A stretch of 64,000 nucleotides of DNA from Brochothrix thermosphacta DSM 20171 = FSL F6-1036. GTDB lineage: Bacteria; Bacillota; Bacilli; Lactobacillales; Listeriaceae. The notes beneath the pieces are model-generated. The model made no database searches, was not told where the DNA came from, and saw only the letters and a program-made list of their open reading frames with translations. The stretch lies in contig NZ_CP145608.1 of the NCBI RefSeq assembly GCF_036884295.1, forward strand, positions 1,116,001 through 1,180,000. The letters run 5' to 3'. A program made the translations under genes and the position numbers. Below are positions 35,049 to 49,200 of this stretch, in pieces; positions within the stretch are counted from its first letter, which is position 1, and each line of letters begins with the position of its first letter.

Positions 35049-35543
35049 ATGTATAAATATTTAATTTTAGCAGCAGGACTAATTGGAATTGATCAATGGA
35101 CTAAAGCGTTAATCGTTAAAAATTTAAGCATTGGTGACCAAATAGAAGTCATTTCGAATTTTTTGTACATCACATCTATTCGTAATCGTGGTGCAGCCTG
35201 GGGTATTTTAGAAGATCATATGAGTATATTTTATGCGGTAACAGCTGTCGTAATTATAGCGGTTGTCTACGCCTTTTATAAATATAAATCAGAGCATTTC
35301 ACTCTACATCTCAGTTTGTCGTTAGTTTTGGCAGGTGCATTAGGTAATTTTATCGACCGTATGCGTTATCAAGAGGTTGTCGATTTTGTACAAACAGTAT
35401 GGGGCAATTACTATTTCCCGATTTTTAATGTCGCGGATATGTGCTTGTCGATTGGTGTTGTAATACTGATGTTTTATGTTTTGTTTGGTGATAAGTTAAA
35501 CGAGAAGAAACGCAAGAAGAAAGGAAAATACTACTTTGAATAA
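35049..35543 (+). CDS. lspA: Signal peptidase II (prolipoprotein signal peptidase)
   Basis: Membrane aspartyl protease that cleaves lipoprotein signal peptides after lipid attachment. 164 residues, four helices, active-site Asp103 (GNFIDRM) and Asp130 (NVADM), and the NRGAAWGI motif. ATG 35049 is chosen by alignment with the family start; the open frame extends 51 bp upstream. It overlaps rluD by 8 bp, the standard lspA-rluD pair. Confidence 0.97.
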   Translation: MYKYLILAAGLIGIDQWTKALIVKNLSIGDQIEVISNFLYITSIRNRGAAWGILEDHMSIFYAVTAVVIIAVVYAFYKYKSEHFTLHLSLSLVLAGALGNFIDRMRYQEVVDFVQTVWGNYYFPIFNVADMCLSIGVVILMFYVLFGDKLNEKKRKKKGKYYFE

Positions 35544-36468
35544 TAAATTAATAACAGTCACAGAAGAGGTTGTAGATCAACGTCTTGATAAGGCTTTAAG
35601 TACACTTGACCCTGAGGTAAGTCGTACACAAGCAGTAACAATGGTCAAAGAAGGTGCAATCACTGTGAATGATCAAGTGAAAAAACCGAAGTATAAAGTA
35701 CAATTAGGCGATGTAATATCTTATAGCGTTAAAGAACCTGAAGTATTATCAATTGAAGCGGAAGACATTCCATTGGACGTTATTTATGAAGATGAAGATG
35801 TTATCGTTGTAAATAAACCACAAGGAATGGTTGTTCATCCTTCAGCTGGTCATACATCAGGGACATTAGTTAACGCTTTGATGTATCATTGTAAAGATTT
35901 ATCAAGCATTAATGGCGTTGTTCGTCCAGGTATCGTTCATCGTATTGATAAAGATACATCTGGATTATTGATGGTTGCCAAAAATGATAAAGCGCATTTG
36001 GCATTAGCACAGGAATTAAAAGAACATAAAGCTGATCGTTATTACATTTCATTAGTACATGGTGAAATTACACATTCCAAAGGTACAATTGATGCACCAG
36101 TAGGTCGTTCAAAAACAGACCGTCAAAAAATGGCAGTCGTAGATCATGGTAAACCAGCTGTCTCTCATTTTGAAGTGTTAGAACATTTCCCAGCGTTTAC
36201 GTTAGTCGAATGTCAATTAGAAACAGGCAGAACACATCAAATCCGTGTACACTTCCGTTATATTGAACATCCATTAGCAGGTGACCCGAAATATGGTCCG
36301 AAGAAAACATTAGCAGGTGAAGGTCAGTACTTACATGCTAAAACTTTAGCATTTACGCATCCTCGTACGGGTGAGAAAATGACGTTTGAAGCGCCGTTAC
36401 CACAAAACTTCACGGATATGATTGAAACATTACGTAAAAGTCGTATCGTTAAACTTGAAAAAAATTAA
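35536..36468 (+). CDS. rluD: 23S rRNA pseudouridine synthase, RluA/RluD family
   Basis: 310 residues: S4 domain (RLDKALSTLDPEVSRTQA), then the catalytic domain with HRIDKDTSG, catalytic Asp138, and the RTHQIRVHF motif. The enzyme makes pseudouridines in 23S rRNA. TTG start within the end of lspA. Three tandem structured repeats begin immediately after its stop codon. Confidence 0.95.
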   Translation: MNNKLITVTEEVVDQRLDKALSTLDPEVSRTQAVTMVKEGAITVNDQVKKPKYKVQLGDVISYSVKEPEVLSIEAEDIPLDVIYEDEDVIVVNKPQGMVVHPSAGHTSGTLVNALMYHCKDLSSINGVVRPGIVHRIDKDTSGLLMVAKNDKAHLALAQELKEHKADRYYISLVHGEITHSKGTIDAPVGRSKTDRQKMAVVDHGKPAVSHFEVLEHFPAFTLVECQLETGRTHQIRVHFRYIEHPLAGDPKYGPKKTLAGEGQYLHAKTLAFTHPRTGEKMTFEAPLPQNFTDMIETLRKSRIVKLEKN

Positions 36469-36806
36469 TAAAAGCGACTTCAACATCTAAAACCGAATGA
36501 AATTGGAGAAAAAATACTTTTGACGTATTTAAGTCAGGGGTATTTTTTTGAAATTTATAAAGGTTTTGTTGGATAGAAGCTAGAGAGATAAAAGCGACTG
36601 TCCACGTTCAGAAATGAACAAACTGGAAAGAAATTCTTCTTTGATGTTTTTTATCAAAGGGGAATTTTTTGAAGTTTTGGTTTTTTTTGTGGTTAGAAGC
36701 TAGAAAAATAAAAGCGACTGGCCGCGTTCAGAAATGAACAAATGAGAGAGAGTTTCATCTTTTTGAGTATATTTATCGTACGTTTGTTAAAAAGATAGAT
36801 TTTCTC
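36469..36806 (+). repeat. Three tandem copies of a 120-bp structured repeat
   Basis: Units start at 36469, 36588 and 36708 with ATAAAAGCGAC and have an exact 120-bp period. Units 1 and 2 end in TAGAAGCTAGA; unit 3 is cut by the pyr promoter. Units 2 and 3 contain GTTCA-GAAA-TGAAC hairpins. Units 1 and 2 each hold a 16-bp stem (with G-T pairs) ending in six or seven T. In unit 1 AATACTTTTGAC pairs with GTCAGGGGTATT; in unit 2 ATTCTTCTTTGAT pairs with ATCAAAGGGGAAT. Sequence changes between units keep the pairing. They probably act as terminators for rluD. Confidence 0.75.
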
Positions 36807-36835
36807 TTGACGTTTTCACATAAATACGATATATT
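36807..36835 (+). promoter_or_regulatory. Sigma-A promoter of the pyr operon
   Basis: TTGACG and TATATT with a 17-bp spacer. The first PyrR-binding loop begins 28 bp downstream. Confidence 0.8.
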
Positions 36836-36861
36836 ATAAATAACTTAAATAACCTTTAAAT

Positions 36862-37563
<702 letters not shown>

Positions 37564-37574
37564 CAACTCTTTTA

Positions 37575-37678
37575 AATTAGTCCAGAGAGGCTGATAAGGA
37601 GTTCCCAATAGTGATGGCGCTTTTGTGCCGTCTGCTATGCCGAACTCTTATGACCTCTCATAAGAGTTATTTTTTTGC
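37575..37678 (+). ncRNA. PyrR-dependent attenuator 2 (pyrR-pyrP)
   Basis: A second AGTCCAGAGAGGCT loop (37579-37592) and terminator AACTCTTATG/CATAAGAGTT with seven T (37643-37677). Only 14 bp separate pyrP from pyrB, so the third attenuator known from Bacillus is absent. Confidence 0.95.
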
Positions 37679-37700
37679 AAAAAAAGGAGAAGATAAATAT

Positions 37701-38975
37701 ATGTCAGTTAAAAAAGCAGTTTTAGATATTCATGAAAAGCCAACAATACCACAATGGTTGATTCTTAGTATACAGCACTTATTCGCAATGTTTGGTTCAA
37801 CAGTTTTAGTCCCACGTTTGGTCGGAATGGACCCAGGAGTAGCACTTGTATCAAGTGGTTTAGGGTCACTTGCTTACATCCTCATCACACGCGGTAAGAT
37901 ACCTGCGTATCTTGGCTCATCGTTTACGTTTATTGCATCATTACAACTTATCGGGGCACAATTTGGACCGGGTGGAATAATGATGGGAACTTTATCAGTC
38001 GGAATCGTCTACGCGATTGTTTCACTCATTGTCTATAAATATGGCATTGGCTGGATGAACACTGTTCTACCACCCATCGTAGTTGGACCTGTCATTATGG
38101 TTATTGGGTTAAGCCTAGCGCCTACAGCTGCTGGAATGGCAATGAACACTTCAGGAGGCTTGGAAAATTATAGCGTACAAAGTTTAATCGTAGCAGCAGT
38201 GACGTTAGCAGTGACAATCTTCACAATGATGTTTTTCAAAGGAATTCTTAGCCTGATCCCGATTCTCGTCGGAATAGTCGCAGGCTATATCGTCAGCATA
38301 TTTGCAGGCATGGTTGATTTTTCACAAGTAACGAGCGCCGCACTTTTCTCAGTACCGAACTTCTCAATACCATTCATCACGGATACACCAGTAGTTAATG
38401 CTAGCGTGATTCTCCTAATGGCACCTTTAGCCTTTGTCACGATGGCCGAACATATGGGACATCAATTTGTCCTCAATAAAATCACGAACCGTAATTTCTT
38501 TGAAGATCCAGGCTTACACAAATCATTGCTTGGGGACGGAACAGCTTCAATCATTGCTTCGTTAATCGGTGGACCACCAGTAACATCTTATGGTGAAAAT
38601 TTAGGTGTACTAGCAATCACAAGCGTTTACAGCATTTACGTTATCGCAGGGGCAGGGTTCTTCGCAGTACTGTTTGGCTTTATCGGTTATGTCAGTGCCT
38701 TCATTAACTCGATTCCAGCCGCAGTATTAGGTGGTGTATCATTCTTACTATTCGGTGTTATCGCAGCAAATGGTATGAAAATTTTAATCGACAACCAAGT
38801 CGACTTTGATGACAATCGTAACTTAGTTATTGCATCAGTTATCCTCGTTATCGGAATCGGTGGTGTTATGCTTAGCTTCGGCGGTTCAGGCATGAAGCTT
38901 GAAGGGATGTCTTTAGCAGCAATCATCGGTATCATCATTAACCTTGTCATTCCAAAAACTAAAAAAGAAGCCTAA
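37701..38975 (+). CDS. pyrP: Uracil permease PyrP
   Basis: 424-residue nucleobase-cation symporter-2 (UraA/PyrP) with about 14 hydrophobic segments. Recognisable parts are the LFAMFGSTVLVPRLVGMDP start, the APLAFVTMAEHMGHQ substrate-site helix and the GGPPVTSYGENLGVLA loop. It imports uracil with protons. ATG 37701 follows AAAAGGAGA; the upstream open frame lies in the attenuator. Confidence 0.95.
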   Translation: MSVKKAVLDIHEKPTIPQWLILSIQHLFAMFGSTVLVPRLVGMDPGVALVSSGLGSLAYILITRGKIPAYLGSSFTFIASLQLIGAQFGPGGIMMGTLSVGIVYAIVSLIVYKYGIGWMNTVLPPIVVGPVIMVIGLSLAPTAAGMAMNTSGGLENYSVQSLIVAAVTLAVTIFTMMFFKGILSLIPILVGIVAGYIVSIFAGMVDFSQVTSAALFSVPNFSIPFITDTPVVNASVILLMAPLAFVTMAEHMGHQFVLNKITNRNFFEDPGLHKSLLGDGTASIIASLIGGPPVTSYGENLGVLAITSVYSIYVIAGAGFFAVLFGFIGYVSAFINSIPAAVLGGVSFLLFGVIAANGMKILIDNQVDFDDNRNLVIASVILVIGIGGVMLSFGGSGMKLEGMSLAAIIGIIINLVIPKTKKEA

Positions 38976-38989
38976 AGGAGGTCATCCGG

Positions 38990-39883
38990 TTGAAAAATTT
39001 TGTAGCTATTGAAGAGTTAGACTTAACGGAGGTACATCAACTACTCGATCGGGCAACCGCCTTTAAACAAGGCGAAACTGCCACACCAACACCTGTATTT
39101 GTTGCTAACCTGTTCTTTGAGAGTTCGACACGAACGCATTTGAGTTTTGAAGTAGCTGAAAGACGAATGGGCATGCAAGTTATCCCATTTGATGCCTCTC
39201 AATCAAGCATTAATAAAGGCGAAAGCTTATACGATACGCTATTAACTTTAGAAGCAATCGGTGTTGAAGTGGCGGTGATTCGCCATACAGAAAATAATTA
39301 TTATGAAGATTTAATACCACGTTTAAATATGAGTATTATTAACGGCGGTGACGGCAGTGGTCATCATCCATCACAATCATTGCTCGATTTACTCACCATC
39401 CGTGAAACATTTGGTGAGATTAGAGGATTAAACATCTTAATTTCAGGCGACTTGTTACACAGTCGTGTGGCACGCTCAAATGCACATATTCTACATCAAA
39501 TGGGTGCAAACCTTTACTTCTCAGGACCAACAAAGTGGTACGATGAGTCTTTTAACCGCTACGGTCGTCATTGTGAAATTGACGCTGTTTTACCACAAAT
39601 GGATGTGGTGATGCTACTGCGTGTGCAACATGAACGCCATGCTGCTGAAACATCGTTAACAAAAGACAAATACCATGATACTTATGGTTTAACGATTGCA
39701 AGAGCAAAACAATTGAAAACAACCGCAATTATCATGCATCCAAGTCCAGTTAATCGCGGCGTTGAGATCGCAGATGAGTTAGTAGAAAGTTCACATTCAC
39801 GAATTGTAGAACAGATGGCAAATGGTGTTTATGCAAGAATGGCAATTTTGGAAGCAATTACAAATCAGAAAAGGGGCAACTAA
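38990..39883 (+). CDS. pyrB: Aspartate carbamoyltransferase catalytic subunit PyrB
   Basis: 297 residues. Carbamoyl phosphate plus aspartate to carbamoyl aspartate. The carbamoyl-phosphate loop SSTRTH (residues 45-50) and the aspartate-site HPSPVNRG are present. TTG start behind AAAGGAGG. No regulatory pyrI gene is present, as usual in Firmicutes. Confidence 0.97.
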   Translation: MKNFVAIEELDLTEVHQLLDRATAFKQGETATPTPVFVANLFFESSTRTHLSFEVAERRMGMQVIPFDASQSSINKGESLYDTLLTLEAIGVEVAVIRHTENNYYEDLIPRLNMSIINGGDGSGHHPSQSLLDLLTIRETFGEIRGLNILISGDLLHSRVARSNAHILHQMGANLYFSGPTKWYDESFNRYGRHCEIDAVLPQMDVVMLLRVQHERHAAETSLTKDKYHDTYGLTIARAKQLKTTAIIMHPSPVNRGVEIADELVESSHSRIVEQMANGVYARMAILEAITNQKRGN

Positions 39884-39884
39884 A

Positions 39885-41171
39885 ATGACAGTAATCGCAA
39901 ATGGTTTTATCATTAACGAATTTAACGAACCGACACGGTGTAATATCCGCTTAGAGGAAGAAAAAATAGTTGAAATAGGTAGTGATGTTAAACCTCTACC
40001 AGGTGAAAAAGTCATTGATGCAACTGATTTGATTGTAACAGCAGGTTTTATCGATGTGCATGTACATTTAAGAGAACCCGGTTTTGAGCAAAAAGAAACA
40101 ATCGCATCAGGCACGCTAGCAGCAGCACACGGAGGGTTCACAACAATTTGCGCCATGCCAAACACAAATCCAGTACCTGATTCAGCAGCCAATATGCAAG
40201 CTCTGAATAAGCGGATTAAAGCGGATGCGAAAATTCGAGTGTTGCCTTATGGTGCCATTACGAAACAGTTAAAAGCAGATGCAACAGTAGAAGAACTTGT
40301 TGATTTTGATGAAGTAGGTGCCAATGGGGCATTTGCTTTCAGCGATGACGGTGTTGGGGTTCAAACAGCAGGTACAATGTATAAGGCAATGGCTGAAGCT
40401 GCTCGCTTAAACAAAGCAATCGTCGCTCACTGTGAAGATAATTCCTTAATATTAGGAGGTTCAATGCATGACGGGAGACGAAGTGAACAACTAGGTGTTA
40501 AAGGGATTCCTAGTGTTTGTGAGTCGGTTCAAATTGCTCGTGATGTCTTGTTAGCCGAAGCAACAGGTGCGCATTATCATGTGTGTCATGTTTCAACTGT
40601 TGAATCCGTTCGTGTCATTCGTGATGCAAAAGCAGCAGGCATTCATGTGACATGTGAAGTATGCCCACACCATTTAATCAGTGATGAAAATGATATTACA
40701 GGTGATACAGGGAACTGGAAAATGAACCCACCACTACGTGCAACCCGAGATCGTCAAGCCTTGATTGCTGGTTTAATGGATGGCACCATCGACTGTATTT
40801 CAACAGACCATGCACCGCATTGTGAACATGAAAAATGTGGGAAAATGGCTGACTCAGCCTTCGGAATTGTCGGTAGTGAAACAGCGTTCGCGCAGTTATA
40901 CACGCACTTTGTTAAGACTAAAATATTCACGTTAAAACAATTGTTAGACTGGATGAGTAGTGATGTGGCACGTACCTTTAACTTACCTTATGGCAAGTTA
41001 GAAGTGGGTGCATCAGCAGATATTGTCCTCATTGACTTAGATAAAGAAAAAACAATCACGACAGATGACTTTTTATCGCAAGGTAAAAATACACCCTACA
41101 CAGGACAGACTTGTAGCGGTTGGCCAGTACACACTATCTATGCAGGACAAACTGTATGGATGGAAGACTAA
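39885..41171 (+). CDS. pyrC: Dihydroorotase PyrC (multifunctional type I)
   Basis: 428 residues. Cyclises carbamoyl aspartate to dihydroorotate. Zinc ligands His59 and His61 in [10 protein letters not shown], the HVSTVESVR and CPHHL motifs, and the catalytic STDHAPH are intact. ATG 39885 lies 1 bp after the pyrB stop codon. Confidence 0.97.
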   Translation: MTVIANGFIINEFNEPTRCNIRLEEEKIVEIGSDVKPLPGEKVIDATDLIVTAGFIDVHVHLREPGFEQKETIASGTLAAAHGGFTTICAMPNTNPVPDSAANMQALNKRIKADAKIRVLPYGAITKQLKADATVEELVDFDEVGANGAFAFSDDGVGVQTAGTMYKAMAEAARLNKAIVAHCEDNSLILGGSMHDGRRSEQLGVKGIPSVCESVQIARDVLLAEATGAHYHVCHVSTVESVRVIRDAKAAGIHVTCEVCPHHLISDENDITGDTGNWKMNPPLRATRDRQALIAGLMDGTIDCISTDHAPHCEHEKCGKMADSAFGIVGSETAFAQLYTHFVKTKIFTLKQLLDWMSSDVARTFNLPYGKLEVGASADIVLIDLDKEKTITTDDFLSQGKNTPYTGQTCSGWPVHTIYAGQTVWMED

Positions 41172-41185
41172 GGGGGACGACAGAG

Positions 41186-42277
41186 ATGAAAAATCGTATG
41201 CTAGTTTTAGAGGATGGAACGGTTTTAAAAGGCCGTGCATTCGGTAGTGAAAAAGATGCTTTTGGTGAAGTGGTTTTTAATACAGGGATGACAGGGTATC
41301 AAGAAACAATTACTGACCCCTCATATTCAGGTCAAATTATTACATTTACATACCCGTTGATTGGTAACTATGGTATTAACCGCGATGATTTTGAATCAAT
41401 CGAGCCTGTCGTAAAAGGCGTTATTGTGAAAGAAGCTGCGGAGTTTGCTTCAAACTGGCGTCAACAAGAAACACTTGATACATTCTTAAAAGCAAAAGGT
41501 ATCCCTGGTATTAGTGGGATTGATACGCGTTTCTTAACGCGATTAATTCGTGAACACGGGACATTAAAAGGTGTTATTGCAAACAGTGACCAATCTGTTG
41601 AAGAAATGGTGAATCGTGCCAAGGCATCAAAACTCCCAACTGACCAAATCCGTCAGGTATCGCCGTCTAAAGCTTATCCAAGTCCAGGCAGTGGTCGTCG
41701 CGTAGTGTTGATTGATTTTGGAATGAAACACAGTATTTTACGCGAATTAAATAGTCGTTTGTGTGATGTGATCGTTATGCCTTATGATACAACGGCAGAA
41801 CAAATCCGTTTGTTACACCCTGATGGTGTGATGTTATCAAATGGACCAGGTAACCCAACAGATGTACCTGAAGCATTGGAAATGATCAGAGGCATTCAAG
41901 GGGATATCCCGATATTTGGAATCTGTTTAGGGCATCAATTAATCGCCTTAGCAAATGGCGCAACAACATACAAAATGAAATTTGGGCACCGCGGTGCTAA
42001 CCACCCTGTTAAAGACGTTGAAACAGGCCGCGTTGATTTCACTTCACAAAACCACGGTTTTGCAGTTGATGAGGAATCATTAGTAGGGACAGACTTAGTT
42101 GTCACTCACCGTGAGCTTAACGATGGTACGAATGAAGGACTTAAACATAAAACAGCACCGGTATTTTCGGTACAGTATCATCCAGAATCAGCACCAGGAC
42201 CAAGTGATGCGAATTACTTATTTGACCGTTTCATGCAATTGATGGATTCAGCTAAAGGGGGAAATGACAATGCCTAA
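41186..42277 (+). CDS. carA: Carbamoyl-phosphate synthase small (glutaminase) subunit
   Basis: 363 residues (pyrAA). Liberates ammonia from glutamine for CarB. The class I amidotransferase domain shows Cys247 in FGICLGHQ and the QYHPE motif with its catalytic His and Glu. ATG 41186 is chosen by the family start [11 protein letters not shown] and the GGGGGA site; the longer open frame overlaps pyrC needlessly. Overlaps carB by 8 bp. Confidence 0.96.
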   Translation: MKNRMLVLEDGTVLKGRAFGSEKDAFGEVVFNTGMTGYQETITDPSYSGQIITFTYPLIGNYGINRDDFESIEPVVKGVIVKEAAEFASNWRQQETLDTFLKAKGIPGISGIDTRFLTRLIREHGTLKGVIANSDQSVEEMVNRAKASKLPTDQIRQVSPSKAYPSPGSGRRVVLIDFGMKHSILRELNSRLCDVIVMPYDTTAEQIRLLHPDGVMLSNGPGNPTDVPEALEMIRGIQGDIPIFGICLGHQLIALANGATTYKMKFGHRGANHPVKDVETGRVDFTSQNHGFAVDEESLVGTDLVVTHRELNDGTNEGLKHKTAPVFSVQYHPESAPGPSDANYLFDRFMQLMDSAKGGNDNA

Positions 42278-45200
42278 ACGTACAGACATTAATAAAATAT
42301 TAGTAATCGGTTCAGGACCAATCATCATCGGCCAAGCCGCAGAATTCGATTATGCAGGCACACAAGCTTGTCTTGCTTTAAAAGAAGAAGGCTATAGCGT
42401 TGTGTTAATTAACTCAAATCCAGCTACAATTATGACGGATAAAGAGATTGCCGATAAAGTATATATTGAACCCATCTCGCTAGAATTTGTTTCACGTATT
42501 ATTCGTAAAGAGCGCCCGGATGCTATCTTGCCAACATTAGGTGGACAAACAGGTCTAAACATGGCAATGAGCTTACACGAATCAGGTATTTTAGAAGAAT
42601 GTAATGTTGAAGTTTTAGGTACTAAACTAGATGCCATTCAAAAAGCAGAGGATCGTGAAGAGTTCCGTACCTTAATGAATGATTTGAACGAACCCGTTCC
42701 AGATAGTGAAATTGTCCACACAATTGAAGAAGCTGTAACGTTTGTTGAACAAATCGGCTTCCCAGTTATTGTGCGACCAGCCTATACGCTCGGAGGAACT
42801 GGTGGTGGTATTTGTCACAATCAAAAAGATCTCCTTGAAATTGTTGAAGGGGGGTTAAAACTGAGCCCAGTGACACAATGCCTCATCGAACGTTCGATTG
42901 CTGGTTACAAAGAAATTGAATATGAAGTAATGCGTGACTCTAAAGATGATGCCATTGTTGTATGTAACATGGAAAATATTGATCCTGTTGGAGTACATAC
43001 AGGTGACTCGATTGTTGTAGCACCAAGCCAAACATTATCTGACCGTGAGTATCAAATGTTGCGTGATGCATCATTAAAAATCATTCGTGCTTTAGGCATT
43101 GAAGGCGGTTGTAATGTACAACTAGCACTCGACCCAGACAGTTACAATTACTTCATCATCGAAGTTAACCCACGTGTGAGTCGTTCATCAGCATTAGCTT
43201 CAAAAGCAACAGGTTATCCAATCGCGAAACTTGCAGCAAAAATTGCAATTGGTTTAACTTTAGATGAGATGAAAAATCCTGTAACAGGAACAACTTATGC
43301 CGCATTTGAGCCGACTTTGGATTATGTTGTATCAAAATTACCGCGCTTCCCATTTGATAAATTTGAATCAGCTAACCGTGAATTAGGTACACAGATGAAA
43401 GCAACGGGAGAAGTAATGGCAATCGGTCGTACGTTTGAAGAATCAATGATGAAAGCTGTACGTTCAATGGAAAATGGTACCACATACTTGCATACCGATG
43501 ATGCTGAGAAAGCAGATACAGCAACACTCGAAAAACACATTCGTGTCGCCAACGATAACCGTTTGTACTATCTAACTGAGGCAATGCGTCGAGGTTATAC
43601 CATTGAAAAACTGCATGAAATGACGAAAATAGACCTGTTTTTCCTTTATAAATTTAATAAGATCGTCGCTTTCGAAAAAGAATTAGCAGCTAACATTGGC
43701 GATGTTGAGACATTAGAAGAAGCTAAAAATATTGGTTTTGGTGATGAACAAATCGCTGGAATTTGGGGCTGGGAAGAAGTTGCAGTTTATGAATTACGTC
43801 GTGAGAACAAATTGATGCCCGTCTACAAAATGGTAGATACATGTGCTGCGGAGTTTGAATCAAGCACACCTTACTTCTACAGTGCTTATGAACATGAAAA
43901 TGAATCAGTCAAAACAGAAAAAGAATCTGTCATTGTACTAGGATCAGGTCCAATCCGTATCGGTCAAGGTGTTGAGTTTGACTATGCAACTGTTCATTCA
44001 GTATGGGCAATTCAACAAGCAGGATATGAAGCCATTATTATCAACAGTAACCCTGAAACAGTATCAACTGACTTTAGTATTTCTGATAAGTTATACTTTG
44101 AACCCCTTACAATTGAAGATGTCATGCACATTATTGATTTAGAGAATCCAAAAGGTGTTGTAGTTCAATTTGGTGGTCAAACAGCGATTAACTTAGCAGC
44201 AGGATTGGAAGCACGCGGTGTAACAATTATTGGGACATCACTAGATGATATCGACCGTGCAGAAAATCGTGACCGCTTTGAACAAGCATTAAATGAGCTT
44301 AAAATCCCAATGCCTAAAGGCCGTACAGCCACATCAGTTGAAGATGCGATTACAATTGCCGAAGATATTGGTTATCCAGTCCTTGTACGTCCATCGTATG
44401 TATTAGGTGGCCGCGCAATGGAAATTGTCGAATCACAAGCTGAACTTAAACACTATATGACAAACGCAGTTAAAGTAAATCCCAAACACCCCGTTTTAAT
44501 TGACCGTTACTTGGTCGGGGAAGAAGTAGAAGTTGATGCCATTTGTGATGGGACAGACGTTCTCATCCCAGGGATTATGGAACACATCGAGCGTGCAGGC
44601 GTCCATTCAGGTGACTCAATTGCGGTCTACCCACCGCAACGATTAGCGCAAAAACATAAAGATACAATCATCGACTACACCATTCGTTTAGCACATGGTT
44701 TAGGTATTCGAGGAATGATGAACATTCAATATGTTATCTCGAAAGATGAAGTGTTTGTTATCGAGGTTAACCCGCGTGCAAGTCGTACAGCGCCATTCTT
44801 AAGCAAAATTACTGATATTCCGATGGCGAATGTGGCAACAAAAGTTATTTTAGGGCAATCACTACAAAGTCAAGGTTATAAAACGGGCTTAGCACCAGAG
44901 AAGCCAAATGTGTTTGTGAAATTACCCGTCTTCTCATTTGCCAAGTTACGTTCAGTCGATACATCATTAGGACCTGAAATGAAATCAACAGGTGAAGTAA
45001 TGGGTAAAGATACAACACTAGAAAAAGCACTCTATAAAGGCTTTGCTGCCTCAGGACTAAAAATGGAAGAACACGGCACCGTCTTAGTTACAGTAAATGA
45101 CCGTGATAAAGAAGAAGCCGCTGAATTAGTCAAACGCTTCTCAGCAATTGGATATGGCATTGTAGCAACGAAAGGAACAGCCGATTTCTTACGCGATATG

Positions 45201-45446
45201 AACATCACCGTTAAAGAAGTTAACAAAATTGGTGAAGACGGCGAAACATTGATAGACTGGATCCGCGGAGGTAAAGTACAAGCCGTAATTAACACATTAA
45301 CACGCGGTAAAGAACCACAACGTGATGGTTTCCAAATCCGTCGTGAATCAGTTGAAAATGGTGTGCCAATCTTTACATCATTCGACACAGCAAGCGCAAT
45401 CCTACAAGTTATGGAATCACGCTCATTCTCAGTCGCTGAAATGTAA
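42270..45446 (+). CDS. carB: Carbamoyl-phosphate synthase large subunit
   Basis: 1058 residues (pyrAB) in two homologous ATP-grasp halves (starting [20 protein letters not shown] and [19 protein letters not shown]) and a C-terminal MGS-like allosteric domain ([14 protein letters not shown]). Makes carbamoyl phosphate from bicarbonate, ammonia and two ATP. ATG 42270 is preferred to ATG 42264 because the AAAGGGGGA site is too close to the latter. Structured repeats follow its stop codon inside the operon. Confidence 0.97.
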   Translation: MPKRTDINKILVIGSGPIIIGQAAEFDYAGTQACLALKEEGYSVVLINSNPATIMTDKEIADKVYIEPISLEFVSRIIRKERPDAILPTLGGQTGLNMAMSLHESGILEECNVEVLGTKLDAIQKAEDREEFRTLMNDLNEPVPDSEIVHTIEEAVTFVEQIGFPVIVRPAYTLGGTGGGICHNQKDLLEIVEGGLKLSPVTQCLIERSIAGYKEIEYEVMRDSKDDAIVVCNMENIDPVGVHTGDSIVVAPSQTLSDREYQMLRDASLKIIRALGIEGGCNVQLALDPDSYNYFIIEVNPRVSRSSALASKATGYPIAKLAAKIAIGLTLDEMKNPVTGTTYAAFEPTLDYVVSKLPRFPFDKFESANRELGTQMKATGEVMAIGRTFEESMMKAVRSMENGTTYLHTDDAEKADTATLEKHIRVANDNRLYYLTEAMRRGYTIEKLHEMTKIDLFFLYKFNKIVAFEKELAANIGDVETLEEAKNIGFGDEQIAGIWGWEEVAVYELRRENKLMPVYKMVDTCAAEFESSTPYFYSAYEHENESVKTEKESVIVLGSGPIRIGQGVEFDYATVHSVWAIQQAGYEAIIINSNPETVSTDFSISDKLYFEPLTIEDVMHIIDLENPKGVVVQFGGQTAINLAAGLEARGVTIIGTSLDDIDRAENRDRFEQALNELKIPMPKGRTATSVEDAITIAEDIGYPVLVRPSYVLGGRAMEIVESQAELKHYMTNAVKVNPKHPVLIDRYLVGEEVEVDAICDGTDVLIPGIMEHIERAGVHSGDSIAVYPPQRLAQKHKDTIIDYTIRLAHGLGIRGMMNIQYVISKDEVFVIEVNPRASRTAPFLSKITDIPMANVATKVILGQSLQSQGYKTGLAPEKPNVFVKLPVFSFAKLRSVDTSLGPEMKSTGEVMGKDTTLEKALYKGFAASGLKMEEHGTVLVTVNDRDKEEAAELVKRFSAIGYGIVATKGTADFLRDMNITVKEVNKIGEDGETLIDWIRGGKVQAVINTLTRGKEPQRDGFQIRRESVENGVPIFTSFDTASAILQVMESRSFSVAEM

Positions 45447-45605
45447 TAAAAGTGATAAACACCGTTCAGCACCAAACAAATTGGAGAAAAGAGACAAAGG
45501 CGTTTGATGCCTGCGGCGCTTTATGAAATTTGAAAGGTGTTGGTGTTTAGAACTAGAGAAAAAATAAAAGTGATAAACACCGTTCAACAGAAATGAAATA
45601 GTGAT
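45447..45605 (+). repeat. Stop-codon-linked repeat inside the pyr operon (one full, one partial copy)
   Basis: Starts at the carB stop with ATAAAAGTGAT. The outer arms TAAACACC and GGTGTTTA pair across about 90 bp, and CCGTTCAGCACC and AACTAGAGA match the rluD and leuS copies. A second, partial copy begins at 45565, 118 bp later. Unlike the rluD copies, the inner hairpin has no T run, so transcription can pass on to pyrK. Confidence 0.65.
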
Positions 45606-45625
45606 ATAACACAGTGGTAGATATA

Positions 45626-45671
45626 GAAAAAGTGACCCGAACTGCCAGAACACAAGGTAATTCGGGTCATT
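45626..45671. terminator. Hairpin upstream of pyrK
   Basis: Perfect 9-bp stem TGACCCGAA/TTCGGGTCA with a 19-base loop. The T run lies on the minus-strand side, so it would stop antisense transcription; on the plus strand it may only pause polymerase. Confidence 0.5.
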
Positions 45672-45697
45672 CATGAGATAAAAGAAGGGGTGTAAAA

Positions 45698-48080
<2,383 letters not shown>

Positions 48081-48094
<14 letters not shown>

Positions 48095-48710
48095 ACAAAC
48101 AGCCAAACATTTATTAGAAATAGAAGCCGTTTTTCTTAAACCGGAGGAGCCGTTTACATGGGCATCTGGCATTAAATCACCTATTTATTGTGATAACCGT
48201 ATGACACTAGGCTTCCCGAATGTTCGACGCGCAATCGCAAAAGGTTTAGCCGCTGAAATTAAAGCAAACTATCCTGATGTGGATGTCATTGCAGGGACTG
48301 CAACTGCAGGTATCCCTCATGCCGCGTTTATTGCGGAAGAATTAGATTTGCCAATGATTTATGTTCGTTCTGAACCTAAAAAACATGGTAAAGGGAAACA
48401 AATTGAAGGTCCCCTTGCGCCAGGTAAAAAAGTTGTAATGATTGAAGACTTAATTTCAACAGCAGGCTCATGTTTGAAAGCTGCTAAAGCGGTTGAAGAG
48501 GCAGGCTCTGAAGTCATTGCAATCGCCGCAATTTTCACTTACGAGCTGGCAGCTGCCCAACGTAATTTAGAGGCTGCTAACATTCCATTACTGACGTTAA
48601 CAAACTACTCAACATTGCTAGAAGTTGCGGCAGAAGATGGTTATGTGAAGGAAGCTGAGTTAGAAACATTACGTGAATGGAATAAAGATCCTGAGAACTG
48701 GAATAAATAA
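48081..48710 (+). CDS. pyrE: Orotate phosphoribosyltransferase PyrE
   Basis: 209 residues. Joins orotate and PRPP to orotidine monophosphate. The PRPP motif [18 protein letters not shown] and the [15 protein letters not shown] substrate loop are present. ATG 48081 matches the family start; the upstream open frame is inside pyrF. Last gene of the operon. Confidence 0.97.
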
Positions 48711-48725
48711 TCCATTAAAACTAAG

Positions 48726-48766
48726 AAAAGATAAACTTTAATTAAATTGAAGTTTATCTTTTTTTG
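48726..48766 (+). terminator. Terminator of the pyr operon
   Basis: AAAAGATAAACTT/AAGTTTATCTTTT stem followed by T residues, 16 bp after pyrE. Confidence 0.9.
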
Positions 48767-48803
48767 TTATAATAAAATTATTGGATAAAGGAGGGATTCA
48801 GAA

Positions 48804-49154
48804 TTGGAAAATCATCGTCTCTATACAACAAGTTTTGCAAGTGTTTACCCGTTATACATCAAAAAGGCAGAACGTAAACAACGAACAAAAGAAGAAGTAG
48901 ACAAAATTATTTTCTGGCTAACAGGATATGATACAACCAGTTTAAACCAACAATTGGAAGATGCTGTTGATTTTAAGCAATTTTTTGCTGAGGCGCCGCA
49001 AATGAATCCAAAAACGGATTTAATTAAAGGGGTTGTTTGTGGCATTCGCGTAGAGGAAATTGAACAACCTTTGATGCAACAAATTCGTTATTTAGATAAG
49101 TTAATTGATGAATTAGCAAAAGGTAAAAAAATGGATAAAATTTTAAGAAACTAA
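48804..49154 (+). CDS. DUF2200 family protein
   Basis: 116 residues: [52 protein letters not shown] and [17 protein letters not shown], the DUF2200 pattern, conserved widely in bacteria without known function. TTG start behind GGAGGG; TATAAT-type -10 in GTTATAATAAAATT just upstream suggests its own promoter. Confidence 0.85.
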   Translation: MENHRLYTTSFASVYPLYIKKAERKQRTKEEVDKIIFWLTGYDTTSLNQQLEDAVDFKQFFAEAPQMNPKTDLIKGVVCGIRVEEIEQPLMQQIRYLDKLIDELAKGKKMDKILRN

Positions 49155-49200
49155 TTAAAGCAAGAGTTTAAATTTTTTGTTTTCAATTGCTAGAAACCTA

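Noticed and set aside
36469-36806. Possible CRISPR or coding minisatellite
   Set aside because: Units are 120 bp with stop codons in all frames and hairpins; no spacers of constant length between identical short repeats.
37611-37700. Upstream extension of pyrP
   Set aside because: Runs through the second attenuator; ATG 37701 has AAAAGGAGA and the usual start.
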